Program-made: the position numbers and the translations under genes
Source: Macrosoma leucophasiata
Taxonomy: Eukaryota; Arthropoda; Insecta; Lepidoptera; Hedylidae
NCBI GenBank assembly: GCA_036365455.1
Contig: JAWQUS010000026.1
Location: 10,124,001-10,188,000, forward strand
DNA: 64,000 nucleotides
Direction of reading: 5' to 3'
In this document: positions 54,205 to 64,000 of the stretch, piece after piece
Numbering within the stretch: the stretch's first letter is position 1
Layout: every line of letters begins with the position of its first letter
Notes under the pieces: model-generated
The model's database searches: none
What the model was told of the DNA's origin: nothing
What the model saw: only the letters and a program-made list of their open reading frames with translations

Positions 54205-54420
54205 ATATAATGGATGGTTACAGAGGCCCAGGCCAATGCCATGACCAAATAGGTCGAGTACTTACTGTCTGAGGGTGGGTTCAAAAGTCTTAGGAATCAG
54301 CGTGCATGCATGAAGAGAATGATGAATTTAGAAGAATCACTTGAAGTGTGTCAGGTTCGGGATATCTGGCGCTCCACACCCTCTGCCTACCCCGTAAAGG
54401 AGTTGACGTGAAGATATTAT
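54205..54420 (+). pseudogene. Non-LTR family X tail
   Basis: It runs from GGATGGTTACAGAGGCCCAG to the GTGAAGATATTATTT end. It is collinear with the last 65 codons of family X, with a deletion in the GRPRLTYHD region and frame changes. Confidence 0.8.
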
Positions 54421-55321
54421 TTAAATGTCATTCGGGAAGCTACAACACCATCTTTTCCATTCCTACGACACATCTTCATGTAGAATTTACCGCTGTGTCT
54501 GAAGAAGAAAGTCTTTGACCAGTGTGTGTTGGGTCTCATAAGAAGCCGGCTCGGAAAGCTCGGCTAAAGCTCGGAATTTTCCTGCGAGATTTAATCAAAT
54601 CCCCTTGCGGTCCCCCCATGTGGTGTAGTAAAAGTAACTGCCAACATATCAAACAGTTTCCCAGAGCTAAATATTGAATTTTCACCGATTATAATGATCC
54701 CGTAAAAAAATATTACAGGTAGTAATATTTTTTCATTGCAAAATATTTGTTATCAAACATTAGATATCAGATTAACGTGCACAATATACAAGATGTTAGA
54801 TTTTACTCAGTCTTTTTAAAAGGTCCGAAATAATTCAGTAGGTACATCCGAAATATTTTATACAACATAATATGCAATGATCCTCAAAATGATCGACTAT
54901 AAATGAGCACAAAATAAGTGAATTATAAAGAAAAAGCGGCGGCTGCCGTCTCCAATAAAAAAATATTATTCCGGGTACATACAAATTAAAAAACTATACC
55001 TGACAAACACCACGTATTACAGTATTAAATAGCAAAATCAACTATCGGGTAAACGACGCTATCGCAAAACATAATATATGGTGGACATCAGGTGGTACCG
55101 TGAAACCATTTCCTCGATACGACGATAAGGTAAAAGTCCATAAAACCGTCCATCTCTTAACACACCATTAATTATGTTAATTACCTACATACGTTTAATG
55201 TAGCGGCTAACATACGATGATTGAAAAACCCTAGGATATCATTTTGCATACGTCACTATTTGCGATTTAGGTTCGGTTACACCAAAATATTTGATAAAGT
55301 TATGGTCAAATAATAAATAAA
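54421..55321. other. No feature seen
   Basis: Mixed composition then AT-rich; no recognised element. Confidence 0.35.
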
Positions 55322-55769
55322 ATAAATACGCTTACACTCACAGCCCCATACTAGGTATAAACCTGTGTCAGGGGTGCCGTTGTACAGAAACACCCAGACC
55401 CGAAACAAATATCTTAAGACTTACTTAAGGTCCTATGTCCTCTAGCTGGGGCAGAGGGCGTCCACAGTGCGTCGCCATCCCTGTCGGTTTTGAGCTTCGC
55501 GCTTCATTTCACTCCACGTCCTTCCTTCACTCATGCTCCCCGCCTCTGCGATGATAGACCTCCGCCAGGTCTGCTTGGGACGGCCACGCTTGCGCTTTCC
55601 TTGGGGATTCCAGTCTAGGGCTTGCCTCGGGATGTGGTCAATCCCTTCGGAGCGTGTGAAATATCTTTAGACTATACAACTATTTGTCCAGGTGCGGGGT
55701 TCGAAGCCGCGACCTCAAACGAACGCGACGAATCAAACGGTCGTCTCAAATCGCTGGACCATCATCTTA
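55322..55769 (-). repeat. SINE-2, complete but interrupted
   Basis: On the minus strand the head has GATGGTCCAGCGATTTGAGA and a B-box GGCTTCGAACCCC; the body continues GTTTCGGGTCTGGGTGTTTC to GGTATGGGGCTGTGAG-like text and an A/T tail. A non-LTR tail splits it at 55422-55658. Confidence 0.8.
55422..55658 (-). pseudogene. Non-LTR tail inserted in SINE-2
   Basis: A 237-bp insertion with a 15-bp target duplication differing at one base (AAATATCTTAAGACT at 55407-55421, AAATATCTTTAGACT at 55659-55673). On the minus strand it encodes the last 70 or so residues of a non-LTR protein: GIDHIPRQALDWNPQGKRKR, then GRPKQTWRRS, EGRTWSEMKREAQNRQGW and a stop after LCPS. This is a different family from X. 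Confidence 0.85.
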
Positions 55770-55770
55770 A

Positions 55771-56056
55771 TTTTTTTTTATGTTATTGAAGTGGCAAAAT
55801 AGCATGCAGTTCAAATTGATGTTAAGTGATGACTGCAGCCTATAGACACCTCACACAAAGACCAAGGTCAAAATGCAGATGCGTTATCACTCCTGAGGCC
55901 TAAGGTGTTATGCCTCTATGCCGGAAATTACAGGGCCGTACATTACCACCTGACCGGAACACTTTAGTGCTAAACACTACCATTTAGCGGCAAGTATATT
56001 AGGTAATGCGGTGGTGCCTACGCCCGCGAAATCCGTCACCGTAGCTCTACCACCAG
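55771..56056 (-). repeat. Family A, near-complete copy
   Basis: Full-length minus copy whose T-run abuts the SINE-2 head. It ends GCTCTACCACCAGT. Confidence 0.85.
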
Positions 56057-56077
56057 TTTTTTGCTTTACTGTTACTT

Positions 56078-56124
56078 TTACAAATCTGTTAAAGTAAGAT
56101 GTTGCAACCCAGCCTTAGTATCTA
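56078..56124 (-). mobile_element. MITE end, GGCTGGGTTGC family
   Basis: On the minus strand GGCTGGGTTGCAACATCTTA, then TTTGTAAAAGTAACAGTAAA. It is the same terminus as at 35361, and again Family A lies directly on its inner side. Confidence 0.45.
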
Positions 56125-56419
56125 AACATATAAATTATGTCATGCCATTCTTAATAAGATCGATTAAGTAAGAGTTTCCTGTTGGAGACATGCGAGGCAT
56201 TTCGCGGTATGAAACGGCTAATGAGCAGCGATAATGATTTCCCGTGTTACATTAGCATTTAGTGCATCTAACTTCTAAACTTCATCATATTTACATGCGG
56301 CGTAGAGCGTAGAGCATAAATTAATCTAACTTTGTTCATACAATTGACTGGGACATTGTTTCGATTTCATCTCGTGTTTGTGAATTGTAATGTTATTTGT
56401 TTACTGGGATCAGTGGATA
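56125..56419. other. No feature seen
   Basis: AT-rich, unassigned DNA. Confidence 0.3.
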
Positions 56420-56512
56420 TATAAATACGCTTACACTCACAGCTCCACATTAGGTATAAACCTGTGTCGTGAATGTCGTTCTACACATGCAACAAAATAT
56501 CTGTAGGCAATA
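56420..56512 (-). repeat. SINE-2, 3' fragment
   Basis: AAATACGCTTACACTCACAG and TTAGGTATAAACCTGTGTCG match the tail end of SINE-2. Confidence 0.75.
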
Positions 56513-56573
56513 CAAATATTTATCCCGAGATTGCCTGCCCCTCAGGGATCACATGTGTGATTTTTTCATTACT

Positions 56574-56700
56574 TATCTTCACGCCAGCCCTTACTGGGTT
56601 GGCAGAACGTGGAACGCTAAATATTCCGGTTCTTACATAGGTACCACTCGTGCCTCTTCTATAGATAGATCCCCCACATAGATCCCTATATTACTCGGTC
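56574..56700 (-). pseudogene. Non-LTR family X, decayed tail
   Basis: TATCTTCACGCCAGCCCTTA, GGTTGGCAGAACGTGGAACG and TGCCTCTTCTATAGA keep the order of the family X 3' end. The coding frame is lost. Confidence 0.6.
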
Positions 56701-56991
56701 AATATCAAAAATTAACAAATTTGTTTTCTCCTTATATACGTCCATAGATATCTACAATCCGGAAATCATTCCACCAATTGGCTTGGCCAAGTAATAATCA
56801 GACGATGGTTCATGTGATGGTTTGCCCTCTGTGTCCCACTAGCTGCTCCACAAGCGACCTTAGCGGGGCTACAGATAATTCGGTGGCCATTGCCAAGTTT
56901 TGGGCTAAGATTCTTCAACATATTATACATCTCGGTTTGAAGTGGTTGACACGACGAAAGAAGAAGAAGGCCAGAGTGAGATCTTTTGTTA

Positions 56992-57282
56992 TTATTTTCT
57001 ATGTCAGGAAGGTAGCAAACAACCGTGCAGCTCACATTGATGTTAAGAGATTACTGCAGCCTATAGATAATAATAGATATCTACACAGAAACCAGAGTCC
57101 GGATTGCAGATACGTTGCCACCCTGGAGACCTAAGTTGTCTCTGTGATAGTTATTACGAGCCCATACATTACCGTCTAACTGGAACACGATAGTGCTGAA
57201 CACTACCATTTGACGGCACATAGATTAGGTAATGCAGTGGTGCCTACGCCCGTTAGACCCGTTGCTAGAGTTCTGCCACTCG
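56992..57282 (-). repeat. Family A, old copy
   Basis: A full-span minus copy with many substitutions and a short AATAATAGATA insertion after CCTATAGAT. Confidence 0.75.
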
Positions 57283-57596
57283 TGCATTTTTTTTCGATAT
57301 GTTATTGACGTTAGAACAAGTTACTGATGTTAAGTATATAGGTAGGTAACTACCGTTTCCACTCTGTAAACATCTGGCTAATATTCCTTGCTTCTTTTAC
57401 GTTCATTACTCGTACGAGGGTTTCGAAGAAATCTTTACCCAACATCTGATAACATCATCTGGTTGACCTACTTATTTTGTGAAGGAACATACCTAAATGT
57501 TTTTCATTCTATCGTCTTCATATCCGTCATCTCGTTAACACATTAAAATAAATATCATCTTGTCCGCAAAATGTATATTCCAATATATATATATAT
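57283..57596. other. No feature seen
   Basis: AT-rich DNA ending in a short (AT)n tract at about 57585-57598. Confidence 0.3.
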
Positions 57597-57991
57597 ATTA
57601 TACTAATATTTTAAAGTGGTAAGTTTGTAACTTTGATTTTTTGTTTTGACTAATCTTCGGAAGACCAAGGCTGACCTACCATGACCAAATAGGTCGAGTC
57701 CTGTCTGATGGTGCGGTCAAAGTCTTAGGAATCGGCGTGCATATATGAAGAGAATGATGAAGGTGGATGAGGCACGAGATGTATGCCAGGACCGATATAT
57801 CTGGCGCTCTACATGACTCTGACATGGCGTGAAGATACATACATACTAATCATCGGATACTGAATCGGTCACGAAAATTCTTTCATAATCAGGAAGCTAC
57901 ACTATTCATCAGGGGTGCTATATTTCATTATGATAGTAGATAGTAATGTAGGTAACATTGCACCCGAGCGAAGCCGGGGCGGGCCGCTAGT
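57597..57991 (+). mobile_element. Helitron-like element, interrupted
   Basis: It starts TTATACTAATATTTTAAAG and ends GAAGCCGGGGCGGGCCGC followed by CTAG (57987-57990). The central ACTGAATCGGTCACGAAAAT block resumes after a 184-bp non-LTR insertion. Confidence 0.75.
57661..57844 (+). pseudogene. Non-LTR family X tail inserted in a Helitron
   Basis: A 184-bp insertion flanked by ACTAATCTTCGG (57649-57660) and ACTAATCATCGG (57845-57856), a 12-bp duplication with one mismatch. It encodes GRPRLTYHD-type sequence with indels, ending in GTGAAGATACATACAT. Confidence 0.85.
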
Positions 57992-58173
57992 TAGGTATAT
58001 TTCATCATTGATTTATTAACATTTATATTTTTGCAATAAATTCTTGGAACTGTAATTGTGTGAATAACATGCTACTTCATCTATTAATTGTTCTTAAAAC
58101 GAATGTTGATTAAATTTCCTGAATTTATCAATGAAAGATGATTCCTACCGATATTAATCAGTTCATTTTCGCA

Positions 58174-58383
58174 GTACCTACGTGTGTAAATGAAACCGTT
58201 ACAGTAATGCATCGTTTTCTTTCCTTCATCATCATTTATATGCATCGAAATAAATTTAACGGATTCAGCTTCAGCGCTAATGTTTTTTCCGTGGATGGCG
58301 ACGTCGACGCCGCGTCGGTCGCTTTCCAACTTCCGTATATCGAGGAAGTTAAAAACTTGCGAATATCCGAGAAAAAGTCATGA
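58174..58383 (+). CDS. Possible terminal exon of an unknown host gene
   Basis: An open frame reads through to TGA at 58381-58383. Its last 35 residues (SVDGDVDAASVAFQLPYIEE, then VKNLRISEKKS) look coding: varied, charged, and GC-rich at third positions, unlike the surroundings. A good splice acceptor, TTCATTTTCGCAG, ends at 58173. AATAAA follows at 58543-58548, about 160 bases after the stop. I recognise no family, and no upstream exon is identified. The minus strand is also open here (58084-58329), which weakens the case. Confidence 0.3.
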   Translation, partial: VPTCVNETVTVMHRFLSFIIIYMHRNKFNGFSFSANVFSVDGDVDAASVAFQLPYIEEVKNLRISEKKS

Positions 58384-58666
58384 ATTCTGTAGATAAACAA
58401 GTTATTGATATTTAAACTAAGCACTTTAAATTTTAATTTACTGTTAATATATGTTTTTGCTTTGACTATATGTAATGGTTATTCACTCTAGGTAATTTAT
58501 GATTTCTTGACGTTTTGAAAGTATCTGTAAAGATCTATTCGAAATAAAAATACTTTCTTTCTTTCTATTTAAAAGTAAAAAAACAATAATAATAAATAAA
58601 AAATTAAATATCCTTTCAGTTTAAGCAATTTCTGTTATTTTATCGATGTTTAAAAGTTCCAAAAAA

Positions 58667-58817
58667 TAACCCTCTTATTCATAAACGTATTTATTTAAGT
58701 GTTGCTAATCTCTATTTTATCTCTTTCTATCTTTCACAATTATCATTACAACTGACAACGACAAAACATATTATAACTAAAACATATCTAAGGTAGGTTA
58801 ATGAATAAGGGGGTTAA
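58667..58817. mobile_element. TTAA-ended MITE, second copy
   Basis: It reads AACCCTCTTATTCATAAACG at the left and GAATAAGGGGGTTAA at the right. Internal text differs from 5770-5922 in length and order, but the termini match. Confidence 0.75.
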
Positions 58818-58835
58818 TTGAATAAAATAATAAAG

Positions 58836-59275
58836 GAAAGAGCATGAAAGTAAGTTGAACGCGGTCGAGATGAGATCTTTGCGCAAGATCTGCGGTGTAT
58901 CACTCACCGATCGCGTTCGTAATGAAGATGTAAGAAAGAGACTTTGTGTGAATGATAGTATCGGTGTAAAAATGAAAAAAGGCATGCTCCGATGGTTCGG
59001 GCATATAGAAAGAATGTCGAATGAGCGAATGACTAAACAGATATACAATGCGAATGTGGATGGTTGCAGAGGCCCAGGAAGACCAAGACTGACCTACCAT
59101 GACCAAATAGGTCGAGTTCTGTCTGATGGTGGGGTCAAAAGTCTTAGGAATCGGCGTGCATGTATGAAGAGAATGATGAAGGTAGACGAGGCACGAGAGG
59201 TTTGTCAGAACCGGGATGTCTGGCGCTCTACACTCTCTGCCTACCCCGTTAGGGATCTGGCGTGAAGATACATAC
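58836..59275 (+). pseudogene. Non-LTR family X tail with exact target duplication
   Basis: A 440-bp insertion flanked by AAATAATAAAG at 58825-58835 and 59276-59286. Its frame (58855-59265) encodes the final 136 residues of family X without interruption. It is nearly identical in sequence to 12816-13275 on the other strand. Truncation removed everything upstream, so it is a dead-on-arrival copy, apparently recent. Confidence 0.9.
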
Positions 59276-59286
59276 AAATAATAAAG

Positions 59287-59697
59287 TATAATACATAAGT
59301 ATGAGTTAAAGAAATAATACACAATATGTTATTATTATGTAATACTCACAAAATATTATTATATTGTGTGATATACCAAATAATACATGTTATAGTGAAT
59401 ATCATAATTTTTTTAAAGATATATAGCTTTAAAGTTATTAAAAAAAATGCAAAACTTACCGAAAAATTGCAATAAGTATCTCTCCCGACTCATCCTACCG
59501 CACTAAAGATTTCGTGTTTTGTTATTCTACCGCCTCTTTTATTATAATCCAGCTCCTCGAGTTTACAATAAACATAACATTGTCTCCGTCGCAGCTTAAA
59601 GCAACGTGAAGCTGTGAAACTTTACGAAGTTTCCGTATTGTGATCATTTGGATGCGAACCAAACTGTGTTCAGCGGAATGACCTAACTCTAGAATCA
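59287..59697. other. Unassigned, with a motif-free open minus frame
   Basis: 59522-59712 is open on the minus strand for about 64 codons before it enters the minisatellite. The translation is varied (GHSAEHSLVRIQ, SQLHVALSCDGDNVMF) but unrecognised, and I see no supporting splice or promoter context. Confidence 0.25.
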
Positions 59698-59835
59698 TGT
59701 TGTCTAATAAAAAACGTCGCGTAATAAGCGTCACGACGCACAGCGTCTCGATGCCTAACACCACGACGCCCAGCGTCCCGACGACAAGCGTCCCGAGTCC
59801 AAGCGCCACGACGCCCAGCGTCCCGTCGCCCCGGT
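59698..59835 (-). repeat. Minisatellite head, inverted orientation
   Basis: Units read as complements of the main array (GACGCCCAGCGTCCCGACG). The block CGATGCCTAACACCACGACG here is mirrored by CGTGGTGTTAGGCGTCGAG at 59862-59880, so head and array start form an inverted repeat. Confidence 0.85.
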
Positions 59836-59861
59836 CGCTAGACGTCGGGTAGCTTGGCTTC

Positions 59862-62800
59862 GTGGTGTTAGGCGTCGAGACGCTGGGCGTCGGGACGCTG
59901 GGCGTCGGGACGCTGGGCGTCGGGACGCTGGGCGTCGTGGCGCTGGGCGTCGTGGCGCTGGGCGTCGGGGCTCTAGGCGTCGAGACGCTGGGCGTCGTGG
60001 CGCTGGGCGTCGGGACGCTGGGCGTCGGGACGCTTGGCGTCGAGACGCTGGGCGTCGTGACGCTAAGCGTCGGGACGCTTGGCGTCGGGACGCTTGGGCG
60101 TCGTGGCGCTGGGCGTCGGGGCTCTAGGCGTCGAGACGCTGGGCGTCGTGGCGCTTGGCGTCGGGACGCTTGGCGTCGGGACGCTTGGGCGTCGTGGCGC
60201 TGGGCGTCGGGGCTCTAGGCGTCGAGACGCTGGGCGTCGTGGCGCTGGGCGTCGGGACGCTTGGCGTCGGGACGCTAGGCGTCGGGACGCTGGGCGTCAG
60301 GACGCTTGGCGTCGGGATTCCAGGCGTCGGGACGCTAGGCGTCGGGACGCTTGGCGTCGGGACGCTTGGGCGTCGGGGCGCTGGGCGTCGGTACGCTTGG
60401 CGTCGGGACGCTTGGCGTCGGGACGCTTGGCGTCGGGACGCTTGGGCGTCGGGGCGCTGGGCGTCGGGACGCTTGGCGTCGGTACGCTAGGCGTCGGGAC
60501 GCTGGGCGTCGTGGCGCTTGGCGTCGGGGCTCTAGGCGTCGAGACGCTGGGCGTCGTGGCGCTTTGCGTCGGGCGTCGGGACGCTGGGCGTCGGGACGCT
60601 TGGCGTCGGGACGCTTGGCGTCGGGACGCTAGGCGTCGGGACGCTTGGCGTCGTGGCGCTGGGCGTCGGGACGCTTGGCGTCGGAATTCTAGGCGTCGGG
60701 ACGCTAGGCGTCGGGACGCTAGGCGTCGGGACGCTAGGCGTCGTGGCGCTGGGGGTCGGGACGCTTGGCGTCTGTACGCTTGGGCGTCGGGACGCTAGGC
60801 GTCGTGGCGCTGGGCGTCGGGACGCTTGGCGTCGGACGCTAGGCGTCGGGACGCTGGGCGTCAGGACGCTTGGCGTCGGGATTCCAGGCGTCGGGACGCT
60901 AGGCGTCGGGACGCTTGGCGTCGTGGCGCTGGGCGTCGGGACGCTTGGCGTCTGTACGCTTGGGCGTCGGGACGCTAGGCGTCGGGACGCTTGGCGTCGG
61001 GACGCTTGACGTCGGGACGCTGGGCGTCGTGGCCCTGGGCGTCGGGGCTCTAGGCGTCGGGACGCTGGACGTCGAGGCGCTGGGCGTCGTGACGCTAAGC
61101 GTCGGGACGCTGGGCGTCGTGGCGCTTGGCGTCGTGGCGCTGGGCGTCGGTACGCTTGGCGTCGGGACGCTTGGCGTCGGGACGCTTGGCGTCGGGACGC
61201 TTGGGCGTCGGGGCGCTGGGCGTCGGTACGCTTGGCGTCGGGACGCTTGGCGTCGGGACGCTTGGCGTCGGGACGCTTGGGCGTCGGGGCGCTGGGCGTC
61301 GGGACGCTTGGCGTCGGTACGCTAGGCGTCGGGACGCTGGGCGTCGTGGCGCTTGGCGTCGGGGCTCTAGGCGTCGAGACGCTGGGCGTCGTGGCGCTTT
61401 GCGTCGGGCGTCGGGACGCTGGGCGTCGGGACGCTTGGCGTCGGGACGCTTGGCGTCGGGACGCTAGGCGTCGGGACGCTTGGCGTCGGGACGCTAGGCG
61501 TCGGGACGCTTGGCGTCGTGGCGCTGGGCGTCGGGACGCTTGGCGTCGGAATTCTAGGCGTCGGGACGCTAGGCGTCGGGACGCTAGGCGTCGGGACGCT
61601 AGGCGTCGGGACGCTTGGCGTCGGGACGCTTGGGCGTCGGGGCGCTGGGCGTCGGGACGCTTGGCGTCGGTACGCTAGGCGTCGGGACGCTGGGCGTCGG
61701 GGCTCTAGGCGTCGAGACGCTGGGCGTCGTGGCGCTTTGCGTCGGGCGTCGGGACGCTGGGCGTCGGGACGCTTGGCGTCGGGACGCTTGGCGTCGGGAC
61801 GCTAGGCGTCGGGACGCTTGGCGTCGTGGCGCTGGGCGTCGGGACGCTTGGGCGTCGGGGCGCTGGGCGTCGGGACGCTTGGCGTCGGTACGCTAGGCGT
61901 CGGGACGCTGGGCGTCGTGGCGCTTGGCGTCGGGGCTCTAGGCGTCGAGACGCTGGGCGTCGTGGCGCTTTGCGTCGGGCGTCGGGACGCTGGGCGTCGG
62001 GACGCTTGGCGTCGGGACGCTTGGCGTCGGGACGCTAGGCGTCGGGACGCTTGGCGTCGTGGCGCTGGGCGTCGGGACGCTTGGCGTCGGAATTCTAGGC
62101 GTCGGGACGCTAGGCGTCGGGACGCTAGGCGTCGTGGCGCTGGGGGTCGGGACGCTTGGCGTCTGTACGCTTGGGCGTCGGGACGCTAGGCGTCGTGGCG
62201 CTGGGCGTCGGGACGCTTGGCGTCGGACGCTAGGCGTCGGGACGCTGGGCGTCAGGACGCTTGGCGTCGGGATTCCAGGCGTCGGGACGCTAGGCGTCGG
62301 GACGCTTGGCGTCGTGGCGCTGGGCGTCGGGACGCTTGGCGTCTGTACGCTTGGGCGTCGGGACGCTAGGCGTCGGGACGCTTGGCGTCGGGACGCTTGA
62401 CGTCGGGACGCTGGGCGTCGTGGCCCTGGGCGTCGGGGCTCTAGGCGTCGGGACGCTGGACGTCGAGGCGCTGGGCGTCGTGACGCTAAGCGTCGGGACG
62501 CTGGGCGTCGTGGCGCTTGGCGTCGTGGCGCTGGGCGTCGGTACGCTTGGCGTCGGGACGCTTGGCGTCGGGACGCTTGGCATCGGGACGCTTGGCGTCG
62601 GGACGCTTGGCGTCGGGATTCCAGGCGTCGGGACGCTAGGCGTCGGGACGCTAGGCGTCGGGACGCTTGGCGTCGTGGCGCTGGGCGTCGGGACGCTTGG
62701 CGTCTGTACGCTTGGGCGTCGGGACGCTAGGCGTCGGGACGCTTGGCGTCGGGACGCTTGACGTCGGGACGCTGGGCGTCGTGGCCCTGGGCGTCGGGGC

Positions 62801-64000
62801 TCTAGGCGTCGGGACGCTGGACGTCGGGACGCTTGGCGTCGGGACGCTAGGCGTCGGGACGCTGGGCGTCAGGACGCTTGGCGTCGGAATTCTAGGCGTC
62901 GGGACGCTAGGCGTCGGGACGCTAGGCGTCGGGACGCTAGGCGTCGGGACGCTAGGCGTCGTGGCGCTGGGGGTCGGGACGCTTGGCGTCTGTACGCTTG
63001 GGCGTCGGGACGCTAGGCGTCGTGGCGCTGGGCGTCGGGACGCTTGGCGTCGGGACGCTAGGCGTCGGGACGCTGGGCGTCAGGACGCTTGGCGTCGGGA
63101 TTCCAGGCGTCGGGACGCTAGGCGTCGGGACGCTAGGCGTCGGGACGCTTGGCGTCGTGGCGCTGGGCGTCGGGACGCTTGGCGTCTGTACGCTTGGGCG
63201 TCGGGACGCTAGGCGTCGGGACGCTAGGCGTCGGGACGCTTGGCGTCGGGACGCTTGACGTCGGGACGCTGGGCGTCGTGGCCCTGGGCGTCGGGGCTCT
63301 AGGCGTCGGGACGCTGGACGTCGAGGCGCTGGGCGTCGTGACGCTAAGCGTCGGGACGCTGGGCGTCGTGGCGCTTGGCGTCGTGGCGCTGGGCGTCGGT
63401 ACGCTTGGCGTTGGGACGCTTGGTTCGGGACGCTTGGCGTCGGGACGCTAGGCGTCGGGACGCTTGGCGTCGTGGCGCTGGGCGTCGGGACGTTTGGCGT
63501 CGGGACGCTTGGCGTCGGGACGCTAGGCGTCGGGACGCTGGGCGTCAGGACGCTTGGCGTCGGAATTCTAGGCGTCGGGACGCTAGGCGTCGGGACGCTA
63601 GGCGTCGGGACGCTAGGCGTCGGGACGCTTGGCGTCGGGACGCTAGGCGTCGGGACGCTAGGCGTCGGGACGCTGGGCGTCGTGGCGCTGGGGGTCGGGA
63701 CGCTTGGCGTCTGTACGCTTGGGCGTCGGGACGCTAGGCGTCGTGGCGCTGGGCGTCGGGACGCTTGGCGTCGGGACGCTAGGCGTCGGGACGCTGGGCG
63801 TCAGGACGCTTGGCGTCGGGATTCTAGGCGTCGGGACGCTAGGCGTCGGGACGCTAGGCGTCGGGACGCTAGGCGTCGGGACGCTTGGGCGTCGTGGCGC
63901 TGGGCGTCGGGACGCTTGGCGTCTGTACGCTTGGGCGTCGGGACGCTAGGCGTCGGGACGCTAGGCGTCGGGACGCTTGGCGTCGGGACGCTTGTCGTCG
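59862..64000 (+). repeat. GC-rich 15-bp minisatellite, over 4.1 kb
   Basis: Roughly 275 units of consensus GGCGTCGGGACGCTN (N is mostly T, A or G) continue past the window edge. Each unit holds GCGTC-GG-GACGC, a 5-bp inverted repeat, and several CpGs. Variant units (GGAATTCTA, GGGATTCCA, GTCTGTACGC, GTGGCCCTG, GGGGCTCTA) recur in the same order, giving higher-order repeats; one block repeats at an offset of 1391 bases (60771 to 62162, 61030 to 62421). Interspersed 16-base units (CTTGGGCGTC) and 14-base units (GTCGGACGCTA) shift the reading frame. The many long frames (GVGTL, ASGRL or RRDAW repeats) are therefore by-products, not genes. Confidence 0.95.

Noticed and set aside
59862..64000. Long open frames through the minisatellite (up to about 240 codons), which would encode pentapeptide-like GVGTL, ASGRL or RRDAW repeat proteins.
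   Set aside because: The unit length is divisible by three and lacks stops, so frames stay open by chance. Interspersed 14- and 16-base units switch the frame repeatedly, several frames are open at once on both strands, and there is no conserved start or flanking coding sequence.
59862..64000. Regular short repeats that might suggest a CRISPR array.
   Set aside because: There are no spacers; the whole sequence is repeat. The rest of the window is clearly eukaryotic.

Overview
This window is eukaryotic nuclear DNA, almost certainly from a moth or butterfly. The evidence is the repeat content rather than host genes. It has Lep1-type non-autonomous Helitrons ending in CTAG, tRNA-headed SINEs, mariner elements with GGTTGGGGAAAAAG ends, and non-LTR tails of the kind that litter lepidopteran genomes. 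The background is AT-rich, with no operons, ribosome-binding sites or dense coding. No host protein-coding gene can be named. At most, one terminal coding exon is plausible (about 58174-58383, + strand, with an AATAAA 160 bases downstream). The window reads as intergenic or intronic DNA built from nested mobile elements.

Layout. 0-16 kb: sparse unique AT-rich DNA with SINEs, Helitron-like fragments, small inverted-repeat elements, a collapsed pogo-like transposon (11.4-11.8 kb) and a non-LTR C-terminal fragment (12.8-13.5 kb). 16-33 kb: many copies of an abundant repeat of about 285 bp called Family A here, several nested in one another or in a SINE, plus a dead, internally deleted mariner (26.1-27.2 kb). 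33-44 kb: hAT-type MITEs, more Family A and SINEs, and an 886-bp fold-back element that contains a tRNA-Leu(AAG) gene. 44-45.3 kb: a full-length mariner with an uninterrupted 338-residue transposase, the only intact protein gene I can assign. 45-52 kb: local duplications, a third hAT MITE, a 30-bp perfect hairpin and a 5'-truncated, frameshifted non-LTR reverse transcriptase. 52.6-54 kb: a diverged tandem array with a period of about 330-345 bp. 55-59.3 kb: nested SINE, non-LTR and Helitron insertions with readable target-site duplications. 59.7-64 kb: a GC-rich 15-bp minisatellite with higher-order repeats that begins in an inverted orientation and runs off the right end.

How the parts work together. 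The autonomous pieces supply enzymes in trans. The intact mariner transposase could act on both mariner copies, because their termini match. Non-LTR machinery, present here only as broken tails, is the usual source for mobilising SINEs and perhaps Family A. The hAT MITEs and Helitron-like elements carry ends but no enzymes. Nesting gives a relative order: SINE-1 and diverged Family A copies are older; younger Family A copies, one hAT MITE and several non-LTR tails landed inside existing repeats. Most predicted open frames, including all long ones in the minisatellite, are by-products of repeats.
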